NCBI GenBank assembly: GCA_003169735.1
Contig: PNAP01000081.1
Coordinates: 1-54,180, forward strand
Length of the DNA: 54,180 nucleotides
Direction: 5' to 3'
From: Chloroflexota bacterium
GTDB lineage: Bacteria > Chloroflexota > Limnocylindria > Limnocylindrales > CSP1-4
Below are positions 16,192 to 24,746 of the stretch, piece by piece; the first letter of the stretch is position 1; each line of letters starts with the position of its first letter. A model generated the notes under the pieces. The model was given only the letters and a program-made list of their open reading frames with translations, was not told the DNA's origin and did not search any database. Position numbers and translations under genes: made by a program.

Positions 16192-17921
16192 TCGTCGCGC
16201 ACCTGGATCGGCAGCGGGGCGTCGGCATGGACCCAGGCGCGAACGGCATCGCGCTTGATCTTGAGCGTGTGGGTGCGCGGGAAATCGGGCTCGGGCCAGA
16301 GTCGCCAGCCGTCGATCCGGCCGTGCATGCTCAGCCGCGCGTTGGCGCGCTTGATCGCGGCATCGATCTCGGCGTCCATCTGCGCGACACCCTCGGCGTC
16401 GGTGGGTCGCTCTGCTGCTGGGACGCTCGCAGAGATGATCGGCACGCTGCCCGGCGGCAGCACGACCGCTTCGATGCGGCCGGGCCGCGTCTCCAGCACG
16501 ACCGTCTGCGACAAGCCCGATTCGTCGAGGATGTTCTCGACGTCCTCGGGATAGACGTTGAAGCCGTTGGGCAACACGATGATGTCGCGGAGCCGGCCCT
16601 TCAGGTGCAGCCGACCGTGCTCGTCGATCTGTCCGATGTCGCCCGTGTGATACCAGCCGTCGGCGTCGATGACGGCGGCCGTCGCTTCAGGGTCGCTCCA
16701 GTAGCCCGGCATCACTGTCGGCCCGGCGACGAGGATCTCCTGGTCGGTCGGGGCCAATCGAAGTCGGACGGGCGGGACCGTGCGCCCGACGGTCGCCGTC
16801 GGATGATCCTTCGTATCGGTCGCCGCCGCCGGCCCACACTCGGTCGCCCCGTAGCCCTGGACCACGACGATGCCAAGGTCTTCCCAGGCAAGCTGGACAT
16901 CGGGCGGCAGGAATGCGCCGGCCACGACGAAGAGATCGAGTCGACCCCCGAGCTGGGCATGGACCCGCCGGAAGAGCAGGCGACGGGCGGGGTAGGGGAG
17001 GTGACGAGCGACCGAGCGGAGACGATCGAAGGCCTTCTGGCGGCCCTGCCGGGCGACCTCGCGGGTGATGGCGCTCCAGAAGAGCTGGAGCAGCTGCGGC
17101 GTCACCACCATCGTGGTCACGCGGTGGTCGCGCAGCGACTCGAAGATGACGCGTGGCTGGCGCGAGCGGACGTACAGCACATCCGCGCCGATGAGGACGC
17201 TGCCGTAGAAGAGGACCGGCGCCTGCTCGAAGAGGTGGGAGAGCGGCAGCAGTGAGACAGCGCGGTGTTCGCGCGGCGGCAGGATCAGCGTGCACGCCTC
17301 GAGAATGGAAAGGACCGTGCCGTGGGTGACCATCACGCCCTTCGGATGGCCGGTCGAGCCCGACGTGTAGATGACCTCCCAGAGGGTGGCACGGGTCGGC
17401 TTCGGCCACGCATCGAGGGTCGTCTCCCAGTCCTTCGGGAAGGTAACCCGGGTGTGGTCGCCGTCGTCCTCCGATGGGTCCGCGGCCAGGTAGTCGAGCG
17501 TGCGGACGTCGAGATGGTCGAGGCCGGCGGCCTTCGGGTCCGGCGCGTCCAGGCCCGTGCCGATGATCAGCCACCTGGTGTCGGCTTTGGCGGCGATGCG
17601 CTGGAGCACCTCCGGTGCCATGCGCAGGTCGAGCGGCACGACGATGAGCCCCGCCATCATCGCCCCGAAATAGGCCGCCGGAAGGGTCGGTGTGGAGGGG
17701 CTCCACATCAGCACGCGGTCGCCCGCGTTCAGGCCAAGGCCGCGCAGCCGCCAGGCCGCAAGCCGGGCTCGCTTTCGAAGTTCGACCGGCGTCCACTGCG
17801 CCTGGATGCCCTCGTCCGTGCGCAGCGAGAGGATCGTCCTCGTCGCGTGCCGCACGGCCACGTCATCGAGCAAGGCGACCAGCGACGCGTAGTCGCGCGG
17901 ATCCGGATACGCGTTGGGCAT
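16188..17921 (-). CDS. AMP-forming acyl-CoA ligase family protein
   Basis: ANL-superfamily adenylating enzyme of about 577 aa. Motifs: P-loop YTSGSTGHPKGVMVTHG, A5 GYGATECGPA and the hinge region GWYHTGDIGQIDEHGRLHLKGRLRD, followed by IIVLPNGFNVYPEDVE. The layout fits a fatty-acid or related acyl-CoA/acyl-AMP ligase. The usual C-terminal catalytic Lys would lie in THTLKIKRDAV. ATG 17921 is preferred: a TACACT box lies 8 nt upstream and homology begins soon after; in-frame ATGs at 17945 and 17984 are alternatives. The exact substrate is not visible. Confidence 0.87.
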   Translation of the reverse strand: MPNAYPDPRDYASLVALLDDVAVRHATRTILSLRTDEGIQAQWTPVELRKRARLAAWRLRGLGLNAGDRVLMWSPSTPTLPAAYFGAMMAGLIVVPLDLRMAPEVLQRIAAKADTRWLIIGTGLDAPDPKAAGLDHLDVRTLDYLAADPSEDDGDHTRVTFPKDWETTLDAWPKPTRATLWEVIYTSGSTGHPKGVMVTHGTVLSILEACTLILPPREHRAVSLLPLSHLFEQAPVLFYGSVLIGADVLYVRSRQPRVIFESLRDHRVTTMVVTPQLLQLFWSAITREVARQGRQKAFDRLRSVARHLPYPARRLLFRRVHAQLGGRLDLFVVAGAFLPPDVQLAWEDLGIVVVQGYGATECGPAAATDTKDHPTATVGRTVPPVRLRLAPTDQEILVAGPTVMPGYWSDPEATAAVIDADGWYHTGDIGQIDEHGRLHLKGRLRDIIVLPNGFNVYPEDVENILDESGLSQTVVLETRPGRIEAVVLPPGSVPIISASVPAAERPTDAEGVAQMDAEIDAAIKRANARLSMHGRIDGWRLWPEPDFPRTHTLKIKRDAVRAWVHADAPLPIQVRDD

Positions 17922-18005
17922 CGCGCGGCAGTGTAGGGCGTCCATCGGGTGCCACGACGGGCCGGCCACGAGCCTGAACGTCACCGCTAGCGAACGCGGC
18001 GCGTC

Positions 18006-18017
18006 TACAGTTCGAAC
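18006..18017 (+). promoter_or_regulatory. -10 box of a probable leaderless promoter
   Basis: TACAGT (18006-18011) ends exactly 6 nt before ATG 18018, and no ribosome site is present. Confidence 0.5.
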
Positions 18018-19307
18018 ATGACGATTCGCGGACGTCGGCAGTCAACCTGCGCGATCGGTGTCATCGTGGCTTTGACGATGTGCCTAGTAGGCTGCGCCGC
18101 CCAGCCGCGAGCATCGAGCGAGGGCCCGACTCCAACGACGCCCGCATCGTCGACCGCTCCCACGCTGACGGCAAGTCCCAGTCCGACTGTTGCGTTGACG
18201 ACGCCATCGCCGGCCGCGATTGAGCCGAGGCCGAGCGGATCGCCGGACGAAACCTCAACGGCCATACCGACGCACTCGTCTCAGCCATCGCCTACGGCGG
18301 CGCCGACGCCCGGGCGCGGGACCCTCCCGGCGGCCGTACTCGACAAGATGACGTGGGTGAGACCGATCGACACGGAGGAGGCCGGTGTGCCCGGCGACTC
18401 GGACGGCGAGACCGAGGAGCTCTATGTCGGAACGTTGGCGGGCACGATCTGGGACGTGGAGACGTCGCCATCCGAGATCGAGTTTTCGAGGCCGGTCGAC
18501 GGCAAGGTCATCGCAACGCACCTGATCAGCGATGCGCGTGATTCTGGAAGCGTCGCCGACCTCGTGGACGTGCACACCGGCGCGACCACCAGGCTCGGCG
18601 AGTTCGAGGGCATCATCGGAGACGCCATCATCGATCCGGGTACGAATGAGTGGTATTGGACGATCTGGCCGGGAGACGGAGGCATCAGCGGCGTATGGCG
18701 GCAATCACTCGATGGCGGCCCAGCCGAACGAATCACCGGTCCCGACCCCAATACCGCCGGATACCTCGTAGCGTCACTCGATGGCCGTTGGATCGCCGTG
18801 TGGGGCGGACACCCCAACGATCTCGTCTTCGACACCACGGATTCAACGTTCACGTTGGTCCCGACCGCCCACATCGGCGACATCGTCGGGTTCATGGGTG
18901 ATCGATTGATCGCCTATGTTCGAGGCAGGAGTGACGGCGGACTGCATTTTCCGCTCTATGCGATCGATGTCCACGATGGTTCGATGACAACGATCGTGGA
19001 AGGCAACGGCATGTTCGCCGTGATCTTCGGCAGCGACGATGGACCGCAGTTACTCCACGATGGCTACGACACCAATGGCTCACGCCAGTTCTACGCGCAA
19101 AGCCGCTCGGATCAGGGGCGTGATCGATTGATCTATTCGGCCGACTCGGCGTCGGATCCCGAGGAGGACGGGCCCTTCCTTGCGCGATACGGTCTCGACG
19201 AGTCCGGGTATGCCCCGCTTGTCCTCCACTCGCCTTACCAAGTGCCGGGCCTGCTCGTGAGCTTGAGTGACGGCACGGTCTATTCCGTCCCGCCCATCGG
19301 CGGCTGA
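18018..19307 (+). CDS. Hypothetical lipoprotein with beta-propeller-like repeats
   Basis: A 429-aa exported protein. A signal peptide ends in lipobox LVGC (Cys26), followed by a Thr/Pro/Ser-rich linker to about residue 105, which probably spans the cell envelope. The remaining 320 residues have repeated short strands with Trp/Gly/Asp turns (GVWRQSLDGGPAERITG, YLVASLDGRWIAVWGG), reminiscent of TolB/WD-like beta-propellers. No family assigned. By eye its base composition is clearly lower in GC than its neighbours, which could mean recent acquisition. It stands alone, with a 480-bp gap after it. Confidence 0.75.
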   Translation: MTIRGRRQSTCAIGVIVALTMCLVGCAAQPRASSEGPTPTTPASSTAPTLTASPSPTVALTTPSPAAIEPRPSGSPDETSTAIPTHSSQPSPTAAPTPGRGTLPAAVLDKMTWVRPIDTEEAGVPGDSDGETEELYVGTLAGTIWDVETSPSEIEFSRPVDGKVIATHLISDARDSGSVADLVDVHTGATTRLGEFEGIIGDAIIDPGTNEWYWTIWPGDGGISGVWRQSLDGGPAERITGPDPNTAGYLVASLDGRWIAVWGGHPNDLVFDTTDSTFTLVPTAHIGDIVGFMGDRLIAYVRGRSDGGLHFPLYAIDVHDGSMTTIVEGNGMFAVIFGSDDGPQLLHDGYDTNGSRQFYAQSRSDQGRDRLIYSADSASDPEEDGPFLARYGLDESGYAPLVLHSPYQVPGLLVSLSDGTVYSVPPIGG

Positions 19308-19537
19308 CGTTCCGAGTCGACGCGTCGTGTCCATGGGGCGTGCGGAACGACCGGATCAGGCCGTTGCGCAAGCGACTCGGTCAGGATGGGCGTCGTCGCC
19401 TCCTTCCTGCTGAGCGTGAGAAGCCGTTCAGTCATGCTGAGGAGGCGCCAGATTCGACCGATGCCGCGAGACTGAGCCCCTGACGGAGACGGTTTTCGGT
19501 CGTTCTGCACGCCGGGTGTACATCGTGCCGGCCGGCA

Positions 19538-19580
19538 GCCCGCCGAGCGTCGGCAAGCGGCCCGCCGAGGGCCCGCCGAG
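19538..19580. repeat. Three direct copies of a 10-bp GC-rich repeat
   Basis: GCCCGCCGAG occurs at 19538, 19560 and 19571; the starts are 22 and 11 bp apart. The cluster ends about 45 bp before the rpsU -35 box. It may be an upstream protein-binding region or merely low-complexity sequence. Confidence 0.5.
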
Positions 19581-19623
19581 TGCCCACTCACGGCGTTGGA
19601 CGCGATTCCGACCGATGCCACGC

Positions 19624-19653
19624 TTGGGGCTCGCCCAACGCGTCCGGTATACT
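19624..19653 (+). promoter_or_regulatory. rpsU promoter
   Basis: TTGGGG (19624-19629) and TATACT (19648-19653) are 18 bp apart. Transcription would start near 19660, leaving a leader of about 130 nt before the TTG start of rpsU. Confidence 0.55.
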
Positions 19654-19791
19654 CCGCCAGCCCTCGCGCCATCGGGGATCGGACTCGGCAACGAGACCGC
19701 CACTCCACGGACATGGCGCGCACCCTGCACCGGACCCCGGCCCCGGACAGACGTGAAGAGGCGACTTTCGCCGGCAGGAGGTGATCCTCGA

Positions 19792-19971
19792 TTGGCTGAG
19801 GTCCGTGTCGGAGAGAACGAGACCTTCGAGAGCGCGCTGCGACGCTTCAACAAGAAGATCCAGCAGAGCGGCATCCTCGCGGAGGCTCGCAGGCGCGAGC
19901 ATTACGAGAAGCCGAGCGTCAAGCGCAAGCGCAAGGAAGCGAAGCGCAAGAAGGCCACCCGCCAGGACTAG
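19792..19971 (+). CDS. rpsU: 30S ribosomal protein S21
   Basis: A 59-aa small-subunit protein needed for initiation at Shine-Dalgarno sites. It has the family sequence [20 protein letters not shown], then [15 protein letters not shown] and a very basic tail. The start is a TTG (19792) behind GGAGGTGATCC (19777-19787), which matches the anti-Shine-Dalgarno end of 16S rRNA almost completely. The strong site probably compensates for the weak start codon. It lies in the classic order rpsU-yqeY. Confidence 0.95.
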   Translation: MAEVRVGENETFESALRRFNKKIQQSGILAEARRREHYEKPSVKRKRKEAKRKKATRQD

Positions 19972-20007
19972 CAGGTCCGCCCCGGGCGGCCGGGGGATCA
20001 TCGACGA

Positions 20008-20481
20008 GTGAATCTTTCTGAAAGACTCCAGGCGGAGATGCACACCGCCATCCGCGAGCACGACGAGCTTCGTCGCGACACGCTGCGGATGGCCATCGCC
20101 GCGGCCTACAACGCCGAAAAGGCCGCTCGTCGTCCACTCACGGATGACGAGGTCACCAGCGTGCTCGTGCGCGAGGTGAAAACGCGCCGCGAATCGGTCG
20201 TGGCGTTCCGCGCCGGCGGCCGCGAGGAGATGGCCAAGCGCGAGGAAGCCGAGATCGGCATCTTGTCCGCCTATCTCCCCCAGCAGCTCGGCGAGGACGA
20301 GTTGCGCGGCATGGTGACGGCGGCCATCGAGCAGACCGGCGCGGCCTCCGCACGCGACCTCGGCAAGGTGATGGCCGTCCTCTCTCCCCAGACTCGCGGC
20401 CGCGCCGACGGCAAGATCGTCAGCGGGCTCGTGGCGCAGGAACTCGCCAAGCGCGATCTGGCCGCGCACGATCACCCATGA
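20008..20481 (+). CDS. yqeY: GatB/YqeY domain protein
   Basis: A 157-aa helical protein related to the C-terminal tRNA-binding domain of GatB. Family marks are NLSERLQAEMHTAIREHDELRRDTLRM at the N-terminus and the AYLPQQLGEDELRGMV motif, followed by GKVMAVLSPQTRGRADGK. It starts at GTG 20008. The role of free-standing YqeY is not settled; a tRNA-related function is assumed. It lies 36 bp after rpsU and overlaps the next gene by 4 nt. Confidence 0.93.
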   Translation: MNLSERLQAEMHTAIREHDELRRDTLRMAIAAAYNAEKAARRPLTDDEVTSVLVREVKTRRESVVAFRAGGREEMAKREEAEIGILSAYLPQQLGEDELRGMVTAAIEQTGAASARDLGKVMAVLSPQTRGRADGKIVSGLVAQELAKRDLAAHDHP

Positions 20482-22634
20482 TGTTCGTGCCGCGGCGCCG
20501 CCTCCTGACCGGCTTCACCCGCCGAGATGCCGTGCGGCTCTTCGTGGCGGCCGGGCTGATGATCGTGTCGCTCACGGCCATCCTCTCGGTCGACGTGCTG
20601 CCGACGAGTTTCACGGGCGCCATCGGGGACATCGCCGACCGCGACATCACCGCGCCGCGTTCGCTCGACTACGTCTCGGACACCGAAACCGCGACGCGCC
20701 GCGCCGAGGCCCGCCTCCAGGTCCCGCCGGTCTACGACTACACGTCCGACAAGGGCTTCAATTCCGCGGAACAGGAGGCAGCCGCCTTCGACACGGAGAT
20801 GGCTCCGGTCGACGCGGCGTTCGCCGCCATCCTGCCGGCCGACGCGCGTGCCACGGCGCTCGCCCAGGCCCTGCCGACGCTCTCGGCCGCGTCGCTGGCG
20901 ACGCTCCAGGGCCTGAGCTCGGCCGAGTGGACGTCGCTCCGCTCCGAGATGGCCCGCGACCTCCAGACTGCACAGCGCGCCGAGGTCCGTGACACCCAAC
21001 TCGTCGAGGCGCGCGCTGCTCTGCCGAACCAGATCTCGTCCCGGTTCGATGCAGCGGAGCGGGCCCTGGCCGGCGAGATCCTGCCGCCGCTGCTGATCGC
21101 CAACTCCACGTACGACGCGGCCGCGACGACCGCCGCGCAGGAGAGTGCCGCGGCCGCGGTTCCGCCCGTCCGGTACAGCATCAGCAAGGGCCAGATCGTG
21201 GTCGCCGAGGGTCAGGTCATCGATTCGACCGTCTTCGAACAACTGGATCGATTAGGCCTGCTCGACCCGCAGCTCGACCTCGCCAAGTCGGCCGGCTGGG
21301 CGCTTGCTGCGACCCTGCTCGTGGCGCTGCTGCTTGGCTGGGTGTGGCGTTTCCGGCCGGAGGTCTGGCACCGCGCCAATTCGCTGCTCCTGCTCGCACT
21401 GGTCATCGTGCTCGCGACCATCGCCCTGAAAGTGACGGGCGACCGCTCGGTGCTGCCCTACTTCATGCCGACCGCCGCCGTTGGGTTACTGCTGGCGGTG
21501 CTGATCGACAGTGGCACCGCGCTCGTGGCGATGGCGTTCCTTGCCGTCGTTGCCGGGGCGATCACGGGCACGGTCGAATTGACGAGTTACGTCCTGCTCG
21601 GCGGCATGGCCGGCATCATCGTCGTCCGGCGCGGTGAGCGGCTGGGAAACTTCGTCCAGGCGGCCATCGCCATGGCCATCGTCAACGCCACGGTGGTGAC
21701 CGCGTTCACGCTCCTCGGCGATCAGGACCTGGCCGGGCTCCTCCAGCTCGTCGGGGCAGCGCTGGCAGCAGCCGGCGCGTCGGCGGTAGCCGCCGTCGGG
21801 TCGTTCGTGGTGCTGGGCAACGTGTTCGGCATCACCACCTCGTTCCAACTGCTCGAGCTGGCCAACCCATCGCAGCCACTGCTGCGCCGGCTGCTGCTCG
21901 AGACGCCCGGCACGTACCACCACTCGCTGATGGTCGGCAACCTCGGGGAGCGCGCGGCCGAGGCGATCGGCGCCGATCCGCTCATCACCCGCGCCGCCGC
22001 CTACTACCACGACATCGGCAAGCTGGCCAACCCGCAGGCGTTCATCGAGAACCAGGGCGGCCACGAGAACCTGCACGACGAGATCAGCCCAGAGGATTCG
22101 GCCGCCCTCGTGAAAGCGCACGTCGCCAACGGCATCGACCTCGGCTACAGGTACAAGCTGCCCAAGCCGATCATCTCGTTCATCCCGCAGCACCACGGGA
22201 CGGCGTTGATGAGCTATTTCTATGCCAAGGCCAAGGAGCAGGCGGTCGAGACGGCCGGTGCGGTGCCGGGCACGCCCCAGGCGAAGGCTGCCGAGGCCAC
22301 GGTCGATCCGGCACGCTTCCGACATGCGGGGCCGAAACCCCAGTCCAAGGAGGCGGCCATCCTGATGCTCGCCGATGGTGTCGAGGCGTCGGTCCGCTCG
22401 CTCACCAGCCAGGACGAACCGGCCATCCGCGGCATGGTCGATCGCATCGTCCGCGAGCGCTTCGACGACGGCCAGTTCGATGAGTGCGACCTGACGCTGC
22501 GCGACCTCGATCAGATCCGCGGAGCGTTCGTTGCGCAGTTGCTGGGTATGTACCACCGCCGCATCGAGTACCCGCAGAACAAGATCGTCGAGCTCGAGTC
22601 GCGGCGTCCTGCGTCGTCCACCAAGACCGGGTAG
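20478..22634 (+). CDS. 7TM-HD membrane protein, PgpH-like c-di-AMP phosphodiesterase
   Basis: A 718-aa protein with the PgpH layout. One N-terminal helix (residues 18-38) is followed by an extracytoplasmic 7TMR-HDED domain of about 230 residues, a bundle of about seven helices (270-460) and a cytoplasmic HD domain. The HD metal-site motifs are TYHHS, YYHDIGKL, HENLHDEISPEDS, KAHV and IPQHHGT. In Firmicutes such proteins degrade c-di-AMP. Helices run down to the FGITTSFQLLELANPSQPLLRRLL linker just before the HD domain. The order yqeY-pgpH-ybeY matches the ancestral cluster. It starts at ATG 20478, overlapping the yqeY stop. Confidence 0.92.
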   Translation: MMFVPRRRLLTGFTRRDAVRLFVAAGLMIVSLTAILSVDVLPTSFTGAIGDIADRDITAPRSLDYVSDTETATRRAEARLQVPPVYDYTSDKGFNSAEQEAAAFDTEMAPVDAAFAAILPADARATALAQALPTLSAASLATLQGLSSAEWTSLRSEMARDLQTAQRAEVRDTQLVEARAALPNQISSRFDAAERALAGEILPPLLIANSTYDAAATTAAQESAAAAVPPVRYSISKGQIVVAEGQVIDSTVFEQLDRLGLLDPQLDLAKSAGWALAATLLVALLLGWVWRFRPEVWHRANSLLLLALVIVLATIALKVTGDRSVLPYFMPTAAVGLLLAVLIDSGTALVAMAFLAVVAGAITGTVELTSYVLLGGMAGIIVVRRGERLGNFVQAAIAMAIVNATVVTAFTLLGDQDLAGLLQLVGAALAAAGASAVAAVGSFVVLGNVFGITTSFQLLELANPSQPLLRRLLLETPGTYHHSLMVGNLGERAAEAIGADPLITRAAAYYHDIGKLANPQAFIENQGGHENLHDEISPEDSAALVKAHVANGIDLGYRYKLPKPIISFIPQHHGTALMSYFYAKAKEQAVETAGAVPGTPQAKAAEATVDPARFRHAGPKPQSKEAAILMLADGVEASVRSLTSQDEPAIRGMVDRIVRERFDDGQFDECDLTLRDLDQIRGAFVAQLLGMYHRRIEYPQNKIVELESRRPASSTKTG

Positions 22635-22672
22635 TCGCGACGGGCACGAGCGTCTATCTGCCTCCGTGGCGG

Positions 22673-23194
22673 GTGGACATCGAACGTCGCCACGGCGTCG
22701 CCCGGCTCATCGCGGACCGCGAAATGGCACGACGGGTCGTGACTGCCCTCGTCGCCGGAGGCGCGCCGTCACCGGCCGCGGTCGGCCTGATCCTGACCGG
22801 CGACGCCGAGATCGCCGAGCTGAACGAGCGGGCGATGGGCCACTCCGGCCCGACCGACGTCCTCTCGTTCCCGCTGTTGCCGCCAGCGGCGTTCCCGAGC
22901 CACGAGGGCCAGGATCCGGCTCTTCGCCACGCGGCGGATTTGCCGGCATTCGCGCTGCCACCGGGCCAGCGCATCCTCCTCGGGGAGATCGTCGTGTCGG
23001 TCGAGCGTGCCGTCGCGCAGGCCGAGGAGGGCCGCGGTGGTCAGACGAGCGATGTGCGCTGGTCCGCTGCGGACGAGCTGCGACTGCTCGTCACGCACGG
23101 CGCACTTCACGTCTGCGGATGGGATCACGCCCGGCCGGCCGAGGAAGCGGCGATGCGCGCCGTGGAGCGAACGCTGCTGGCCGATCAAGCCTGA
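22673..23194 (+). CDS. ybeY: Endoribonuclease YbeY
   Basis: Zinc-dependent RNase for 16S rRNA 3'-end maturation and ribosome quality control, 173 aa. The metal site HGALHVCGWDH matches the family pattern HGxLHLxGYDH. The preceding NERAMGHSGPTDVLSFPL and LLGEIVVSVERA are also characteristic. GTG 22673 is the best start; coding potential continues upstream in frame to the pgpH stop but without a canonical start. It is the last gene of the rpsU cluster, ending 22 bp from the convergent histidine kinase. Confidence 0.94.
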   Translation: MDIERRHGVARLIADREMARRVVTALVAGGAPSPAAVGLILTGDAEIAELNERAMGHSGPTDVLSFPLLPPAAFPSHEGQDPALRHAADLPAFALPPGQRILLGEIVVSVERAVAQAEEGRGGQTSDVRWSAADELRLLVTHGALHVCGWDHARPAEEAAMRAVERTLLADQA

Positions 23195-23216
23195 ACGGCT
23201 GGCGACTCCCGCGGGC

Positions 23217-24746
23217 TCAGATCGTCGACAAACGCAGCACGAATCTCGCTCCGCCACCGGGCGCATCCTCGACGCGGAGGGTGGCGTCGTGACGATCGGC
23301 GAGCGTCCGCGCGATGGCCAGGCCGAGACCGCTGCCGCCATCGTGGTTTCGTCGTGAGGAGAGGCGCGCGAACGGCTCGAAGATCCGTTCGCGCTCGGCC
23401 GCGGGGACGCCCGGTCCGTCGTCGCTGACCGCGATCTCGGCGCTCGGATGCGCGCCGCCGACCGTCTGGAGGGAGACGCCGACGGCGCCGCCCGGTGGCG
23501 AGTGGTCGAAGGCATTGTCGAGCAGGATCAGCATCAATTGGGAAAGCCGCTCGCCGTCGGCCAGAACGGTCACCGGCCCCGTCGGCGTGGATCGCGTCAG
23601 CCGGACGCCCCGTTCGGCCGCCACCGGACCGGCGCGACGCTCCACGTCCGCCAGGAATGGCACCAGGTCGAGCGGCACGCGATCGACGGTCATCGCGCCG
23701 GCTTCGGAGGACGCGAGCGACAGCAGGTCCGCCACGAGGCGGGAGAGCCGGTCAGACTCGTCGATGACGTCCTGCACGAGCGGCTGTCCGGCCGGTGAGA
23801 CCAACCCCTCGCGGTCGATGATCTCGGCCGATGCCCGCACGATGGCGACGGGCGTGCGCAGCTCGTGCGAGGCCGCGGCCACGAACCGCCGCTCGGTGGC
23901 GAACGCGGACCGGATCGGCCGGAGCGCGAAGCGCGTCACCAACAACGTGACGATGGCGGCGCCCAGCAGGCCGATCGCTCCCGCCACGCCAATGGCGACC
24001 AGCAGCTGGTTGAGCTGATCGTCGTGGAGGGTCAGCACGAAACCTGCCTGGAGGTAGCCGACGGTCTCGGTCACGCTGCCGTTCGAAGCCGCCACCGGCA
24101 GCGTCAGCAATCGGACGCTGATGCCGTCCGCTTCGACCGTGCGAAGGTCTCGCCCGGTCTCCTGCGCGGCGGTGAAGGCGGCGGCGTCGGGAAGGCCGGG
24201 GATGCCGAGATGCTGGAGGTTGGCGACCAGCGAACCGTGGGGATCGAGGACGAGGAAGAAGGTGTCGGCGGATTCGGGCGTTCGATCGTCGGGCTCGTTG
24301 CCCGGGTTCGGCAGGATCAGCCCGAACGTCGGCGCCGGTGTCGGGACCGGAGTGGGCGCGGGCGTCGCAGTGGGCAGCGGTGACGGAACGGTGGTCGCCG
24401 TCGGCTTGGCACTGCCATCGCCGTTATCCCCACCCTCGCCACCTTCGCCCGGGTCGTTGCGCTCGCTCGGCTCGGCATCCGCGGTCGGCGGGGCGGAGGT
24501 CGGGGACGGTGTGACGACCGGCTTCGGTGGCTCGGGCACGAGGGTGGGCAGGACCGCCTCGGCGGCCGCCTCAAGGCTGCGGTCGACGCCGTCATCCAGC
24601 GCCCGCGTGGCGATCGAAGCCGTCACGACGCCGAACGCCACGGTCAGCGCGGCGATCAGCACGAGCGTCACGGTCGCCAGACCGAACCCGGTTCGACGTA
24701 CCAGTCGATCGACGCGATCGACCGCCGAGCCGCGCGGCCGCGTCAT
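23217..24746 (-). CDS. Sensor histidine kinase with large extracytoplasmic domain
   Basis: A 509-aa two-component kinase. TM1 is near residues 18-40; an outside region of about 210 residues follows, then TM2 (LLVAIGVAGAIGLLGAAIVTLLV). The outside part is largely low complexity, rich in Pro/Thr/Ser/Ala and Asp/Gly, with a small alpha/beta piece after it (TFFLVLDPHGSLVANLQHLGIPG). There is no obvious HAMP domain. The kinase core shows the H-box ASHELRTPVAI, N-box LILLDNAFDHSPPGG, G1 SDDGPGVP and G2 GGSGLGLAIAR. The ATG overlaps the response-regulator stop (ATGA). The signal is unknown; context suggests redox or metals. Confidence 0.92.
   Translation of the reverse strand: MTRPRGSAVDRVDRLVRRTGFGLATVTLVLIAALTVAFGVVTASIATRALDDGVDRSLEAAAEAVLPTLVPEPPKPVVTPSPTSAPPTADAEPSERNDPGEGGEGGDNGDGSAKPTATTVPSPLPTATPAPTPVPTPAPTFGLILPNPGNEPDDRTPESADTFFLVLDPHGSLVANLQHLGIPGLPDAAAFTAAQETGRDLRTVEADGISVRLLTLPVAASNGSVTETVGYLQAGFVLTLHDDQLNQLLVAIGVAGAIGLLGAAIVTLLVTRFALRPIRSAFATERRFVAAASHELRTPVAIVRASAEIIDREGLVSPAGQPLVQDVIDESDRLSRLVADLLSLASSEAGAMTVDRVPLDLVPFLADVERRAGPVAAERGVRLTRSTPTGPVTVLADGERLSQLMLILLDNAFDHSPPGGAVGVSLQTVGGAHPSAEIAVSDDGPGVPAAERERIFEPFARLSSRRNHDGGSGLGLAIARTLADRHDATLRVEDAPGGGARFVLRLSTI

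Larger units (their letters stand above)
19308..19791. other. Gene-free stretch upstream of rpsU
   Basis: No credible protein or tRNA is seen in 19308-19620. It holds three copies of GCCCGCCGAG (19538-19547, 19560-19569, 19571-19580). The rest is the rpsU promoter and an mRNA leader of roughly 130 nt. Confidence 0.55.

Noticed and set aside
19308-19620. A tRNA or small RNA gene in the gap before rpsU
   Set aside because: No T-loop, anticodon arm or acceptor pairing could be found.
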